From Fidelibacterota bacterium (GTDB taxonomy: Bacteria > Fidelibacterota > SORT01), in NCBI GenBank assembly GCA_022571215.1, contig JACZYG010000001.1:291496-355495 (forward strand): 64,000 bases of DNA, written 5' to 3'. Positions within the stretch are counted from its first letter, which is position 1. Each line of letters starts with the position of its first letter. The notes under the pieces are model-generated. The model was not told where the DNA came from. It ran no database searches and worked only from the letters and a program-made list of their open reading frames with translations. Made by a program: the position numbers and the translations under genes. Positions 1-8,331 of this stretch are shown here, in pieces.

Positions 1-45
1 GATCAGGAGGATCGCCAAGATCGTATTTCTGTTAGACTCACTCAT
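1..45 (-). CDS. yidC: YidC membrane insertase, N-terminal fragment
   Basis: Only the first 15 codons lie in the window: ATG at 45, reading [15 protein letters not shown] toward position 1. The N-terminus RNTILAxLLI is the first membrane segment of YidC, the inner-membrane insertase that works with SecYEG. The start codon overlaps the yidD stop (ATGA, 42-45). The order rpmH, rnpA, yidD, yidC is the classical one beside dnaA, which supports the call despite the short fragment. The gene continues off the left edge. Confidence 0.75.
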   Translation of the reverse strand, partial: MSESNRNTILAILLI

Positions 46-281
46 GGTACTAAGTCGACCCCCCCCGAATGAAACGGATGACATTTTGAAATTCTTTTTA
101 TGGACATTAAGCCTCCTTTTATTACCCCGTATTTCTCCACCGCTTCAACAGAGTAATTTGAACAGGATGGATAAAAGCGGCAATTCGAGCCAAGAAATGG
201 AGAAATCGCCAACCGATAAATTCGTAAAAGTCCGAGGACTGTCAGTTGGGCTATATTCCTATGTTTATTTAATCTTGGCAC
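42..281 (-). CDS. yidD: membrane protein insertion efficiency factor YidD
   Basis: Small membrane-associated protein that helps YidC-dependent insertion of inner-membrane proteins. The family core is plain: [13 protein letters not shown], then [11 protein letters not shown], then the C-terminal KCHPFHSGG, with the three expected cysteines. The frame is open back to a TTG at 326, but that start would overlap rnpA by 62 nt. The GTG at 281 gives 79 residues, the usual family size, and only 17 nt of overlap, so I prefer it. Neither start has a clear ribosome binding site. The stop overlaps the yidC start by 4 nt. Confidence 0.88.
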   Translation of the reverse strand: MPRLNKHRNIAQLTVLGLLRIYRLAISPFLGSNCRFYPSCSNYSVEAVEKYGVIKGGLMSIKRISKCHPFHSGGVDLVP

Positions 282-609
282 TAATTTGTTTCGCAATATC
301 AATAATTGAAGATTGGATGTTGCCAAATGTTGGACTATGCAAGGACTTAGGCACGCTAAAGCTAACTGTGATGTTCATTGGGAAACATTCTTTGTTGAGC
401 CGATAAGACTCTCTTAATAGTCTTTTGATTTTATTTCTGGTAACAGAGTTTCCAGCCTTGGTTGATACGAAAAAAGCGACCTTTCTTGATGGGGAATTTA
501 TCCAAAAAGCGGTTATGCCCTTCGATCTGAGTTTACGACCATTGTGGAAGACGAAATCGATGTTCTTCCTCCCGCGAAGAATCTCCCTCTTTGGAAGGTG
601 ATTATCCAA
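265..609 (-). CDS. rnpA: ribonuclease P protein component
   Basis: Protein subunit of RNase P, which with the catalytic RNA removes 5' leaders from tRNA precursors. The 114 residues fit the family. The signature [14 protein letters not shown] (RNR motif) in the middle binds the RNA, and the N-terminal [15 protein letters not shown] pattern is typical. Translation starts at a TTG (609), because no ATG is in frame upstream. It begins 4 nt after the rpmH stop, so the two are co-transcribed. The 3' end overlaps yidD. Confidence 0.93.
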   Translation of the reverse strand: MDNHLPKREILRGRKNIDFVFHNGRKLRSKGITAFWINSPSRKVAFFVSTKAGNSVTRNKIKRLLRESYRLNKECFPMNITVSFSVPKSLHSPTFGNIQSSIIDIAKQISAKIK

Positions 610-613
610 ACCA

Positions 614-769
614 TCATTTCTTGGGAATTTCTGAGGAGACCGTGAGTTTTTTACGACCTTTAGCCCTTCGTCTCTTTAGAATTGCCCTGCCGTCCGCGGT
701 GGACATTCTCTTGCGAAATCCATGCTTATTTCTGCGTTTACGATTACTTGGTTGGTATGTTCTTTTCAT
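614..769 (-). CDS. rpmH: 50S ribosomal protein L34
   Basis: Basic 51-residue protein of the large ribosomal subunit. It begins [18 protein letters not shown] and continues [20 protein letters not shown], which is the invariant L34 sequence, with a slightly extended C-terminus (VSSEIPKK). The ATG lies at 767-769 and the TGA at 614-616. A GGAAGTAAA stretch just upstream can serve as ribosome binding site. It is the first gene of the leftward rpmH-rnpA-yidD-yidC operon and is divergent from dnaA, the usual arrangement around the bacterial dnaA locus. Confidence 0.95.
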   Translation of the reverse strand: MKRTYQPSNRKRRNKHGFRKRMSTADGRAILKRRRAKGRKKLTVSSEIPKK

Positions 770-1211
770 TTTACTTCCGTATTTCGGTGTTGATAGCTTC
801 CATATTCTAACAAATTTGCGTGCAAAAATATACGTTTATTTCTTGTAAATGCAAGAAATTTCTTTTGCTTAAAGCTTTATTAATGCTTAATCGTAGCAAT
901 TTTCACTTAAAATAAAATTTCTCTTGACATTGACTCAAGGAGGTATGTAAATAATTTCACCGACAAAGAGGAGCTGTTGATAAGTTGTGAACAACGTAAA
1001 CAATATCACTTTTTGTTGATATTTAGGCATTGATTTAGATACACATAAGATTTGACTTTAACTGGGAATTGATTTACACGATGTTGCTACATGACTTCTT
1101 GCTTGTAAACAGCGTTAAATAGCACATGGTTTTCATGATTTATTCCTCCTGATTCGTGAAGTAAATTGAAAGACGGTCATGAAAATATTTAACCAATAAG
1201 GAATTGAAGTA
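770..1211. other. rpmH-dnaA intergenic region, possible replication origin / dnaA control region
   Basis: This 442-bp AT-rich gap has no gene. It lies between the divergent rpmH and dnaA genes, a frequent oriC location. DnaA-box-like sites are only near matches to TTATCCACA: TGTTGATAA at 975-983 (one mismatch on the reverse consensus), TGTTGATAT at 1015-1023 and AGATACACA around 1037-1045 (two mismatches each). A TTGACA at 924-929, followed 18 bp later by TAAATA, could be a distal dnaA promoter. No exact consensus box was found, so origin function is inferred from position. Confidence 0.35.
827..854 (-). promoter_or_regulatory. candidate promoter of the rpmH operon
   Basis: On the minus strand TTGCAT (849-854) and TATATT (827-832) are separated by 16 bp, a reasonable sigma70-type pair 58 bp upstream of the rpmH start. 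This is a motif match only; the region is AT-rich and chance matches are likely. Confidence 0.4.
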
Positions 1212-2573
1212 TTGTCATTAGATTATGATCAGAACAATCAAGTTGATAGGATTTGGCAGAGCTGCCTTGAATATCTAAAATCAAAAATTAACAATCAGTC
1301 TTATGAAACCTGGTTTAAACCAATATCATCGGTTAAGTATGAAGAGGGAATGCTTACGTTGCGCATTCCTAACAGATACCATGTAGAGTGGATTGAAAGT
1401 CATTATGGAGAACTTCTCAAGGCTGCGTTAAGCAGTTCAAATTACCCGGATGTAGTCATCAGCTATGTTGTTCCCGCCGATTCTCGAAAGACGGAAACAT
1501 TTAATTCTACACCCGAGATCGAGGTTCGCGCCGAAGAGGACAAGAGCGGACTAAACGAACAATACACTTTTGAAACGTTTGTCGAGGGTTCTTCGAACCA
1601 ATTTGCCCGAGCTGCTGCGCAAGCGGTAGCAGATGCGCCCGGAAAAACTTCGTTTAATCCACTTTTCATTTACGGGGGAGTGGGACTCGGGAAGACGCAT
1701 CTGGCGCAAGCGATTGGAAATCATGCTCGTGCCATAGGCACAGCAAAGCGAGTACTGTACGTTCCGAGTGAAATTTTTACTCTTGAATTTATTAATTCTC
1801 TTGAAAAGAGAAAAATAGATGCCTTCACAAGATATTACAGAAGTATTGATCTTTTGATAGTGGACGACATACAATTTTTTATAAAGAAAGAGCAGACCCA
1901 AGAACAATTTTTTCACACATTTAATGCATTATATCAAGATAATAAACAGATAGTGCTTACCTCTGATAGACCGCCAAGAGATCTGTTGGGTATGGAGGGT
2001 CGTCTAATTTCAAGATTTCAGGCGGGGCTTTCTGCCGATGTTCAGGAGCCGGAGCTGGAAACAAGAATAGCTATTTTAAATCGTATGGCAGAGGAGAATC
2101 AAATTCCGATCTCGGCGGAGATTATCGATCTGTTTGCGACTAATATCAAGGGTAATATAAGAGAGCTGAAGGGTTCTTTAATCAGATTGCTCGCATACGC
2201 CTCCCTGTCTTCCGCGGAAATTGATCTGTCACTTGCAAGACGAGTACTAAGCGAGGTGCTCGGCAGTTCAAAAGTCCAAACTACAATAGAAGACATAATC
2301 TCCTTTTCGGCACAAGAGTGGGGAATAGAATCTAACTCCATCATAGGTAAGGGGCGTCAAATGGAGGTGGCCGCCGCGCGTCAAACGGCGATGTATCTTA
2401 CCAGAATTATGACGGGGCACTCTTTGAAAACCATTGGACTTCACTTTGGCGGTAGAGATCACAGCACTGTCATTCATGCGTGTAAACTCGTGGCTCAAAA
2501 AATTCTTGACGATAGAGAATTAAGCGAACGTATAAAGCGGCTGAAGAAAAAGTTGGAGTATAGTTCAGCTTAA
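1212..2573 (+). CDS. dnaA: chromosomal replication initiator DnaA
   Basis: AAA+ ATPase that binds DnaA boxes at oriC and melts the origin. All four domains are visible in 453 residues. Domain I is residues 1-85, a short linker runs to about 112, and the AAA+ core has Walker A GGVGLGKT at 155-162, Walker B DLLIVDD at 213-219 and sensor I TSDR at about 250. The C-terminal DNA-binding domain carries the GGRDHSTVIHA signature. Start is a TTG with AAGGAA 8 nt upstream (1198-1203); no in-frame ATG precedes domain I. lexA and dinB follow on the same strand, but lexA has its own promoter. Confidence 0.97.
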   Translation: MSLDYDQNNQVDRIWQSCLEYLKSKINNQSYETWFKPISSVKYEEGMLTLRIPNRYHVEWIESHYGELLKAALSSSNYPDVVISYVVPADSRKTETFNSTPEIEVRAEEDKSGLNEQYTFETFVEGSSNQFARAAAQAVADAPGKTSFNPLFIYGGVGLGKTHLAQAIGNHARAIGTAKRVLYVPSEIFTLEFINSLEKRKIDAFTRYYRSIDLLIVDDIQFFIKKEQTQEQFFHTFNALYQDNKQIVLTSDRPPRDLLGMEGRLISRFQAGLSADVQEPELETRIAILNRMAEENQIPISAEIIDLFATNIKGNIRELKGSLIRLLAYASLSSAEIDLSLARRVLSEVLGSSKVQTTIEDIISFSAQEWGIESNSIIGKGRQMEVAAARQTAMYLTRIMTGHSLKTIGLHFGGRDHSTVIHACKLVAQKILDDRELSERIKRLKKKLEYSSA

Positions 2574-2580
2574 TACGTTT

Positions 2581-2598
2581 TGCCGGCGTTTTCCGGCA
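2581..2598 (+). terminator. hairpin after dnaA
   Basis: TGCCGG (2581-2586) and CCGGCA (2593-2598) form a 6-bp GC-rich stem with a 6-nt loop, starting 7 nt after the dnaA stop. The following bases (TAAAATATATTT) are only moderately T-rich, so it is an imperfect intrinsic terminator. Confidence 0.45.
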
Positions 2599-2650
2599 TA
2601 AAATATATTTCATTCTCATTTCGCAATATTATAAGCAGTAACGAAACAGC

Positions 2651-2706
2651 TTGACTTGCGGTTTTTGTTCACTTATTATATATACGGTTTTTGTTCACTA
2701 ATTATA
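2651..2706 (+). promoter_or_regulatory. lexA promoter with tandem direct repeats (candidate LexA operator)
   Basis: TTGACT (2651-2656), a 17-bp spacer and TATTAT (2674-2679) form a strong sigma70-type promoter. A 22-bp repeat, CGGTTTTTGTTCACT followed by an A/T tail, occurs at 2659-2680 and again at 2685-2706 with one mismatch. The spacing is 26 bp start to start. The first copy fills the spacer and -10, and the second lies just downstream, well placed to block RNA polymerase. lexA genes are usually autoregulated, and GTTC half-sites occur in known LexA operators of several phyla. That this is the LexA site here is inference. Confidence 0.65.
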
Positions 2707-2715
2707 GGTAAAACA

Positions 2716-3324
2716 ATGACACTTACAAAAAAGCAACGACGAATGATTGATTACATCAGCAGCTTTCAAGAATTAAATAGATATTCACCCAGCTATGAGG
2801 AGATAGCGGAGGGGCTTGGGTACCGCTCTAAGGGTACGGTGCACAAACATTTGAAAAATCTTTTGGATAAAGGAGTAATTACCAAAGAATGGAATAAAAG
2901 TCGCACTGTTGAGATCGTTCCCGAGGTATCAGAGGGTAAGTCCATCAGTCTTCCGCTGCTTGGCTTGGTTGCGGCAGGGCAGCCGATTGAAGCTATTGAA
3001 GATTCATCTGAAACTGTAAGCGTACCGGAGGATATGATAGGATTCGGAAGCCACTATGTTCTTAAGGTTCGAGGAAATTCTATGATCGACGAACAAATTC
3101 GTGACGGCGATTATGTAATTGTGGAAGAACGCTCAGCAGCGGAAGTCGGCGAAACGGTTGTCGCTTTAATTGGTAATGAGGAGGCAACGATAAAAAAATA
3201 TTATCCTGAAAATGGGAAAATAAGACTTCAACCCGCAAACGATAAAATGTTACCGCTTATAATTCCGGCGAACAATGTTCAAATACAAGGCGTGGTAATA
3301 GGCATTCTCAGAAAATATAATTGA
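2716..3324 (+). CDS. lexA: LexA repressor
   Basis: SOS repressor: an N-terminal winged helix binds operators, and RecA-stimulated self-cleavage inactivates it. From ATG 2716 the protein has 202 residues, the normal size. The N-terminal helix-turn-helix (SYEEIAEGLGYRSKGTVHKHL) is followed by the Ala87-Gly88 cleavage site in VAAGQP, catalytic Ser122 in RGNSMIDE and Lys160 in ATIKKYY. The frame is open to a TTG at 2656, but that lies inside the -35 box, so the ATG is chosen. Its stop overlaps the TTG start of dinB, making a lexA-dinB operon. Confidence 0.95.
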   Translation: MTLTKKQRRMIDYISSFQELNRYSPSYEEIAEGLGYRSKGTVHKHLKNLLDKGVITKEWNKSRTVEIVPEVSEGKSISLPLLGLVAAGQPIEAIEDSSETVSVPEDMIGFGSHYVLKVRGNSMIDEQIRDGDYVIVEERSAAEVGETVVALIGNEEATIKKYYPENGKIRLQPANDKMLPLIIPANNVQIQGVVIGILRKYN

Positions 3325-4403
3325 CCGGTCTTATGAGGCGAACTATAATAGCCCATCTCGATCTTGATGAATTCTATGTAGCGGTGGAAAGAATCAAAGA
3401 TCCAAGTTTAAAAAATAAACCGGTTGTTGTGGGAGGGAGTCAAACGGGTAGAGGCGTGGTATCATCGGCTTCATATGAAGCCAGAAAATATGGGATACAT
3501 TCGGCAATGCCGATGTATCAAGCGATGAAGCTCTGTCCGCATCTTATTCGGGTAGGCGGTAAGTTTAGGGAGTATTCGAAATATTCCAGCTCTGTATTTA
3601 ATATAGTACAAGAATATTCGGAATTTGTGGAACGAACGAGCATTGACGAGGGCTATATTGATCTGACGGATTCCGTAATTAAATTAAAAAGAACTGCCAT
3701 ACAATTAGCGGAAGAGATCAAACGAAGAATAGACAAGGATGTTGGTCTTTCGGTATCGTTTGGGATAGGATCAAACAAAATGATGGCGAAGATAGCTTCA
3801 AAGCACGCAAAACCCAATGGAATTTTAGAAATATTGTCAAACAAAGAAGAGTCGTTTTTAAAACCGATGAATGTCGGCATTATTCCCGGAGTGGGTCCTA
3901 AGACGAAAGAACGGCTTAATAATCTTGGAATAACATCTATCGGGGAATTAAGAGGATTAAGTGAAAAAGAACTAACGAGCCGATTCGGGATACACGGCGA
4001 AGGGCTTTATAAGCGCGCGAGGGGAATCGCAAGCTCCAAGCTGAATTCCAAACGTGAAAGAAAATCAATTAGCAATGAGCGAACATTCAACGTAAACATA
4101 CAAACGCCCGCCGGATTGATCCCAACGATAACCCGGATAAGTATGAGAATTTGCGAACAGATGAAAGAGAAAGAAATATTGGCAAGAAGCGTAAGCCTTA
4201 AGTTGAGGTACGAGAATTTTGAAACCATTACAAGAACAAAAACATTATCCAAAGCAAGCAGAAATGTCGGAGTGGTAAAAAGTTTAGTTGAACAGATGAT
4301 TCATTACAATTTTATTCCGGGTAGAAGCATACGATTAGTCGGTGTGAGGGTATCAAATTTTGAACCGGAAAATATTCAAACAGAGCTGAATTTTATGCGA
4401 TAA
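3321..4403 (+). CDS. dinB: DNA polymerase IV (Y-family)
   Basis: Error-prone translesion polymerase of the DinB family. Motifs in order are the metal-binding HLDLDEFYVAVE near residues 12-23, the SIDEGYIDLTD catalytic block around residue 110, SFGIGSNKMMAKIASKHAKPNG, the helix-hairpin-helix region (IIPGVGPKT) and the little-finger domain to residue 360. The start overlaps the lexA stop (TTGA, 3321-3324). A start at the ATG at 3333 (MRRTIIAHLD) is equally possible, and neither has a clear ribosome binding site. Coupling to lexA implies SOS induction. The C-terminal QTELNFM may be a beta-clamp-binding motif (QxxLxF type). Confidence 0.94.
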   Translation: MTGLMRRTIIAHLDLDEFYVAVERIKDPSLKNKPVVVGGSQTGRGVVSSASYEARKYGIHSAMPMYQAMKLCPHLIRVGGKFREYSKYSSSVFNIVQEYSEFVERTSIDEGYIDLTDSVIKLKRTAIQLAEEIKRRIDKDVGLSVSFGIGSNKMMAKIASKHAKPNGILEILSNKEESFLKPMNVGIIPGVGPKTKERLNNLGITSIGELRGLSEKELTSRFGIHGEGLYKRARGIASSKLNSKRERKSISNERTFNVNIQTPAGLIPTITRISMRICEQMKEKEILARSVSLKLRYENFETITRTKTLSKASRNVGVVKSLVEQMIHYNFIPGRSIRLVGVRVSNFEPENIQTELNFMR

Positions 4404-4412
4404 AAGGAGCGC

Positions 4413-4429
4413 GGGTTATTCTTTAACCC
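4413..4429. terminator. small hairpin between convergent dinB and membrane-protein gene
   Basis: GGGTTA (4413-4418) pairs with TAACCC (4424-4429) around a 5-nt loop, 9 nt after the dinB stop. The convergent gene ends at 4430, so it could act in both directions. T-runs are short. Confidence 0.4.
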
Positions 4430-4843
4430 TTATAAAATGCTAAAACCGGTCTCCTGAAAGTAGTCTATCAATTTCGACAGAACATATCCAATGACAATTC
4501 CGACCAGCAGTACGACGGTAAGCACTCTTGAATTTACAACTTCCTTGCTGTATCCTTTTTTAATTGCGATTATCGAAACGAAATAGCCCAATCCGTTCAA
4601 TAGCCAGATCACAGGCAGAGAGAGAACACTGACAATAATCGGTCCGACAAGAGGCAACAATGCAATCATTCCCATTAGTCCGGCAAAAGCGCCCGTAACC
4701 CAGCCGACGGCAATAATAGTACCTCCCAAAATCTTTTTAGGTACACCGAAGTAGAATCCAATAGTTACAAAAGCGATTATGAGGACCCATATAACAATAG
4801 TCTTTCGGAATGCTACAAGAAAATCTCCGAATGAAATTTTCAT
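4430..4843 (-). CDS. uncharacterised small membrane protein
   Basis: I do not recognise this 137-residue protein. It has four hydrophobic stretches, at roughly 14-32, 40-61, 63-90 and 106-124. They are glycine-rich and are joined by short basic loops such as PKK and AIKKGYSK, so it is an integral inner-membrane protein. It lies 121 bp downstream of the radical SAM gene on the same strand and may belong to that transcription unit. The length and smooth hydrophobic pattern support a real gene. No catalytic motif is visible. Confidence 0.7.
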   Translation of the reverse strand: MKISFGDFLVAFRKTIVIWVLIIAFVTIGFYFGVPKKILGGTIIAVGWVTGAFAGLMGMIALLPLVGPIIVSVLSLPVIWLLNGLGYFVSIIAIKKGYSKEVVNSRVLTVVLLVGIVIGYVLSKLIDYFQETGFSIL

Positions 4844-4964
4844 TCCGCGTCCATAAAAAAATAAATAATCTCAGAGTTCATGCGGTTATTTCGCGAAGAA
4901 GAATTTTTTAGCATAGGTGAAAATAAATAATTAATAAATATTATGCAAACAGAAGATTGCCTAA

Positions 4965-6029
4965 TCAATTATTCGTCCAAACAACTTTATGAAATTGTTT
5001 TACCTTTAGTCCTTCTGTGCAATTTCTGCACATTTCAATTGATTTTCTTTCCTTTAACACGGTATTTCTAAACTGATTAAAATTATCACCGTCCCAAACA
5101 TCAGAAATATTTACACTGTTCGCGTCGCCCAAATTATAATCAATATCTTTGTCGTAGCAACAGGGAGCGATAGATCCATCCCAATTTACCATTACGGTAT
5201 ACCAAATCCGCTTGCATCCGGAGGACCAATCTGCCTTGAGGGTTCTTACCCCATTTATAACATCATATCGATTCATGCTTGAATCGGTGGGAAGAAATTT
5301 TTCCGCATCTGAATCAGTATATACCTGCGCCGTCTTGAAAGAGTATTTATCCGCACCGAGGTCGGATGCCATCTTACCGATCCTTTCAATCTCATGTTGA
5401 TTATGTTTAAAGAGAATAAATTGAAGATGGATGATCGGATTCAAAGCTCCGGATTTCTTTTTCTCGGATGACAATAATTTAATGGCATTCAATACCCTTT
5501 GAAAATCTCCGCCTACCCGGTATTTTAAATAAGATTCTTCCGATGCTCCATCAAGAGAGACTATCAGTTCGCTAAGTCCGGAATCGATGATGTTCTTGGC
5601 ATCAACCGTGTTTCTAATATAATGACCGTTAGTGCTTATTACGGTAGCGATCTGATTCGCATGCGCATAGTTCACCTGTTTAAGCAGCGTTTTGTTCATA
5701 AACGGTTCTCCTTGATTCCAAAACATTGCCAAATAGAGAGACCTTTTTGTTGAGTCTATAAGTTTTTTAAAGAGATTGAGTTCCATCATTCCCTTGTTCC
5801 TGGTCATCATCCCATTACCTGAAGGACAGAGTGGGCACTTCAAATTACAGTAATTTGTCGGTTCTATCATCAGTATCACGGGGCTTCCCCAATGAATGGT
5901 TTTTTTTAAATACCGTGAAAGGTAGAAAGAAAAAGTTACTTTTGAGATGTTCCATAATTTATACAGACTAAGCACGCGGTAATTGCGTAAAGCAGTATGG
6001 AGCATAACGTTTAAACGAGAGAACGACAA
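4965..6029 (-). CDS. radical SAM / SPASM domain enzyme
   Basis: Iron-sulfur enzyme of the radical SAM superfamily. CNLKCPLC (Cys61, Cys65, Cys68) is the CxxxCxxC motif that binds the SAM-cleaving [4Fe-4S] cluster. The C-terminal third carries further cysteines (SGCKR, APCCYD, EMCRNC) typical of a SPASM domain binding auxiliary clusters. The pattern VNWDGSIAPCCYD...LGD is common in this group. Substrate is unknown. It lies 17 bp after a glycosyltransferase gene in the same orientation, so modification of an envelope sugar or lipid is possible, but peptide modification cannot be excluded. Confidence 0.88.
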   Translation of the reverse strand: MSFSRLNVMLHTALRNYRVLSLYKLWNISKVTFSFYLSRYLKKTIHWGSPVILMIEPTNYCNLKCPLCPSGNGMMTRNKGMMELNLFKKLIDSTKRSLYLAMFWNQGEPFMNKTLLKQVNYAHANQIATVISTNGHYIRNTVDAKNIIDSGLSELIVSLDGASEESYLKYRVGGDFQRVLNAIKLLSSEKKKSGALNPIIHLQFILFKHNQHEIERIGKMASDLGADKYSFKTAQVYTDSDAEKFLPTDSSMNRYDVINGVRTLKADWSSGCKRIWYTVMVNWDGSIAPCCYDKDIDYNLGDANSVNISDVWDGDNFNQFRNTVLKERKSIEMCRNCTEGLKVKQFHKVVWTNN

Positions 6030-6046
6030 TTAAGTTGAAGTACCTT

Positions 6047-7165
6047 TCAATTGTAGTTAGTTTGTCCTTTCCAGGTAAAATTACCGAATATTCCCCATGC
6101 CCCGTACACTACAACGTAAAAAGGATGAAGGAATATGGCAAGTGGAAAATACTTTAGGATGCTCTTGCAATTAACTTTTGAAGCAAACACAAAAAGAAGC
6201 GAAAATTCCATCACCGATTTCAGCAAAAAAATAGATGACAGGACAGTAAGGCTCATCCCAATTCCCAATAAGCCTAATACAATAGAAAGGTTGAAAATGT
6301 AAATAAGAGGAAGGACGATTTTCAATCCTGTCATTCCCGGCAATGAATAATAAATAAATCCCTTGGATGCGTGCCTTCTACGCTGATTGGAAATTTCATT
6401 CAAACTTTCATAGGAGAGAGAATTGACAAAGGTGGACGGCTGCAAAGAATAAGAAACCTTGATTTTATTGTTAAACGCCCTGTGAAGTAACAGATCGTCA
6501 TCCCCGCTCATGTACTGCCATAACCCTTCAAATCCGCCTATAGAATCGAATACCGTTCTCCGATAGGAAAAATTTCTTCCGCTGCATGTAACCGGGTAAC
6601 CCGCGCCAATAGAGCCGGCGGAAATTGCCGCCATTGACAAAGAATCGAGCTTTGACAGTCCGGCTTTGATGCCGGTAGAGTCCAGGGTTATTGGAGAGAA
6701 TCCAACGACCATACCGATTCTATCATTTGAATAAGCTTTGACCATGCCGGATATCCATCCCGGATTAGGAACGCAATCCGCATCAGTGGTCAGAATTATT
6801 TCTCCTTTAGAGGCTTCAATTCCCTTTTGAAGAGCATACTTCTTTGGTGAAGTATTGGCGGGTAGATCTTTAACCGTGATGGAGTAAAAATTGGACAAAG
6901 AATCCGTTTTTTTGGTAATAATATCTGCGGTGTTGTCAATAGACCGATCATTTATAATGATTACCTCAAAGAGTTTATCAGAATAATCCTGCGCTTCGAG
7001 AGCGTCTATGCACCGTTCGATATTCTCCTCCTCATTTCGAGCGGCGATAATAACAGATATGAAAGGTAGATAATCGGATTTAGAAGATCTCCGTAATTTG
7101 AAAATTCCGATAAGAAGCCAGAAAAGAAGAAGAGCATAAAGAGCTGATAAAAGGGGTATGAACAT
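6047..7165 (-). CDS. family 2 glycosyltransferase, membrane-anchored
   Basis: GT2 enzyme of about 372 residues with an N-terminal membrane anchor, a catalytic domain and two or three C-terminal hydrophobic segments. The nucleotide-sugar fold starts at FISVIIAARNEEENIERCI. TTDADCVPNPGW supplies the metal-binding DxD, and SGDDDLLL is the acceptor-side acidic motif. The usual QxxRW is degenerate: QRRRHASKG has His instead of Trp. The frame is open to 7261, but the ATG at 7165 gives a normal start and a TGATG overlap with the upstream gene. It is paired with a paralogue, so a shared glycolipid or polysaccharide pathway is likely. Confidence 0.88.
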   Translation of the reverse strand: MFIPLLSALYALLLFWLLIGIFKLRRSSKSDYLPFISVIIAARNEEENIERCIDALEAQDYSDKLFEVIIINDRSIDNTADIITKKTDSLSNFYSITVKDLPANTSPKKYALQKGIEASKGEIILTTDADCVPNPGWISGMVKAYSNDRIGMVVGFSPITLDSTGIKAGLSKLDSLSMAAISAGSIGAGYPVTCSGRNFSYRRTVFDSIGGFEGLWQYMSGDDDLLLHRAFNNKIKVSYSLQPSTFVNSLSYESLNEISNQRRRHASKGFIYYSLPGMTGLKIVLPLIYIFNLSIVLGLLGIGMSLTVLSSIFLLKSVMEFSLLFVFASKVNCKSILKYFPLAIFLHPFYVVVYGAWGIFGNFTWKGQTNYN

Positions 7166-8298
7166 CAAACAGACCTTACCTTGTATCCTTTCCAGCTGAA
7201 TATACCGATGCCGCCAAGGATGCCTATGATAATAATATAGGGGGTCACAGAGATAAACCACGGGAAGAACTTTATAAATAAGTCTTTTCTGTTTAACTGT
7301 TTCGAGGCTACATATAAAAATAATGCCTCTATGATAAACTTATAAATAATCAACGGAAATATTGGAAAATTAAAAGCCGGAGCGACAAGCAAAATAACAA
7401 CGCTTGCGGCAACGAATAAATTCAGGAAATAGTTCACGCTGAGCATCAGTAACAACAAGAAATTTATTTCCTTCCAATAGGCATTGGAAGCCCACCGTGT
7501 TCTTTGAGAAATCAACCCTTTCCACTCCCCAACCGCCAAGGTAGATACAATTGATTCCTTGCTCATATTACCGACTATTTTCCAATCAGACTGCGATACC
7601 TTGGTTAGAAACAGCATGTCATTGCTAACATATCTGCGGGTATTAAGTTCCAAGCCCCCAACTTCTTCAAACACCTTCTTCCTGTAAGCCATGTTCTGCC
7701 CCGTCGCGCCCATCGGAATACCGTGTCCTAAGGCACCCTGCGCGGATGCAACAAGCAGTAAGAAATCTACTGCTTGTAAATTCTCTAATAAGGTCTTCTT
7801 TTTAGTTCGAATAGTTGATGATCCGACAACCAGTCCGACATCGGGTAAAAACCGTTCGATGGTTTTTTCAATCCAATATCTTTTCACTAAAACATCCGCA
7901 TCTGTTTCAATGATAATTTCGCCGATTGACGAAGATACGCCGATAGTAAGAGCATGTTTTTTAGGATGAATTCCCGCGGGCACGGATTCAACATCGATTA
8001 CGGTTATCCTGTTTCCTTCGCCAGCAAGCTTTCTTGCTATTTCTCCGGTGCTGTCAGAAGACCTGTCATTCACTAATATTATTTCGAAGAGATCGTTTGG
8101 GTAAGATTGATCCAAAATTGACAAGAGACATGCCTCAACATTTTCTGCTTCATTCCGGGCGGAGATCAGTACCGATACAAATGGTTTTTCGGTGTTTTTA
8201 TCGGTTTTGGATTTCCTTAGCAGTCCAGCAATAAAGAATAGTATAACCAGCAGGTGGAGGGTGGCTACAGTGAGAATGAATATGTTTAAGGGAGACAA
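7165..8298 (-). CDS. family 2 glycosyltransferase, membrane-anchored
   Basis: Paralogue of the next gene downstream, 377 residues with the same layout: N-terminal membrane helix, GT2 domain starting PFVSVLISARNEAENVEACL, then C-terminal membrane helices. Catalytic signatures are complete: ETDADVLVKRYW (DxD), YVSNDMLFL, and SQRTRWASN, the QxxRW motif of processive-type and related GT2 enzymes. Its stop shares a base with the start of the following gene. The two enzymes probably act in sequence or as a pair at the inner face of the cytoplasmic membrane. The sugar donor cannot be read from the sequence. Confidence 0.88.
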   Translation of the reverse strand: MSPLNIFILTVATLHLLVILFFIAGLLRKSKTDKNTEKPFVSVLISARNEAENVEACLLSILDQSYPNDLFEIILVNDRSSDSTGEIARKLAGEGNRITVIDVESVPAGIHPKKHALTIGVSSSIGEIIIETDADVLVKRYWIEKTIERFLPDVGLVVGSSTIRTKKKTLLENLQAVDFLLLVASAQGALGHGIPMGATGQNMAYRKKVFEEVGGLELNTRRYVSNDMLFLTKVSQSDWKIVGNMSKESIVSTLAVGEWKGLISQRTRWASNAYWKEINFLLLLMLSVNYFLNLFVAASVVILLVAPAFNFPIFPLIIYKFIIEALFLYVASKQLNRKDLFIKFFPWFISVTPYIIIIGILGGIGIFSWKGYKVRSV

Positions 8299-8331
8299 AA
8301 TAAATTATGTTCAGCTAAAAGTATATAAGCG

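Noticed and set aside
935..950. Strong Shine-Dalgarno AAGGAGGT directly followed by ATG-TAA
   Set aside because: The ATG is too close to the site and is followed at once by a stop; a chance sequence in the origin-like gap.
2656..2715. 20-residue N-terminal extension of LexA from a TTG
   Set aside because: The TTG overlaps the -35 region of the promoter and the extension crosses the -10, so it cannot be translated from that transcript.
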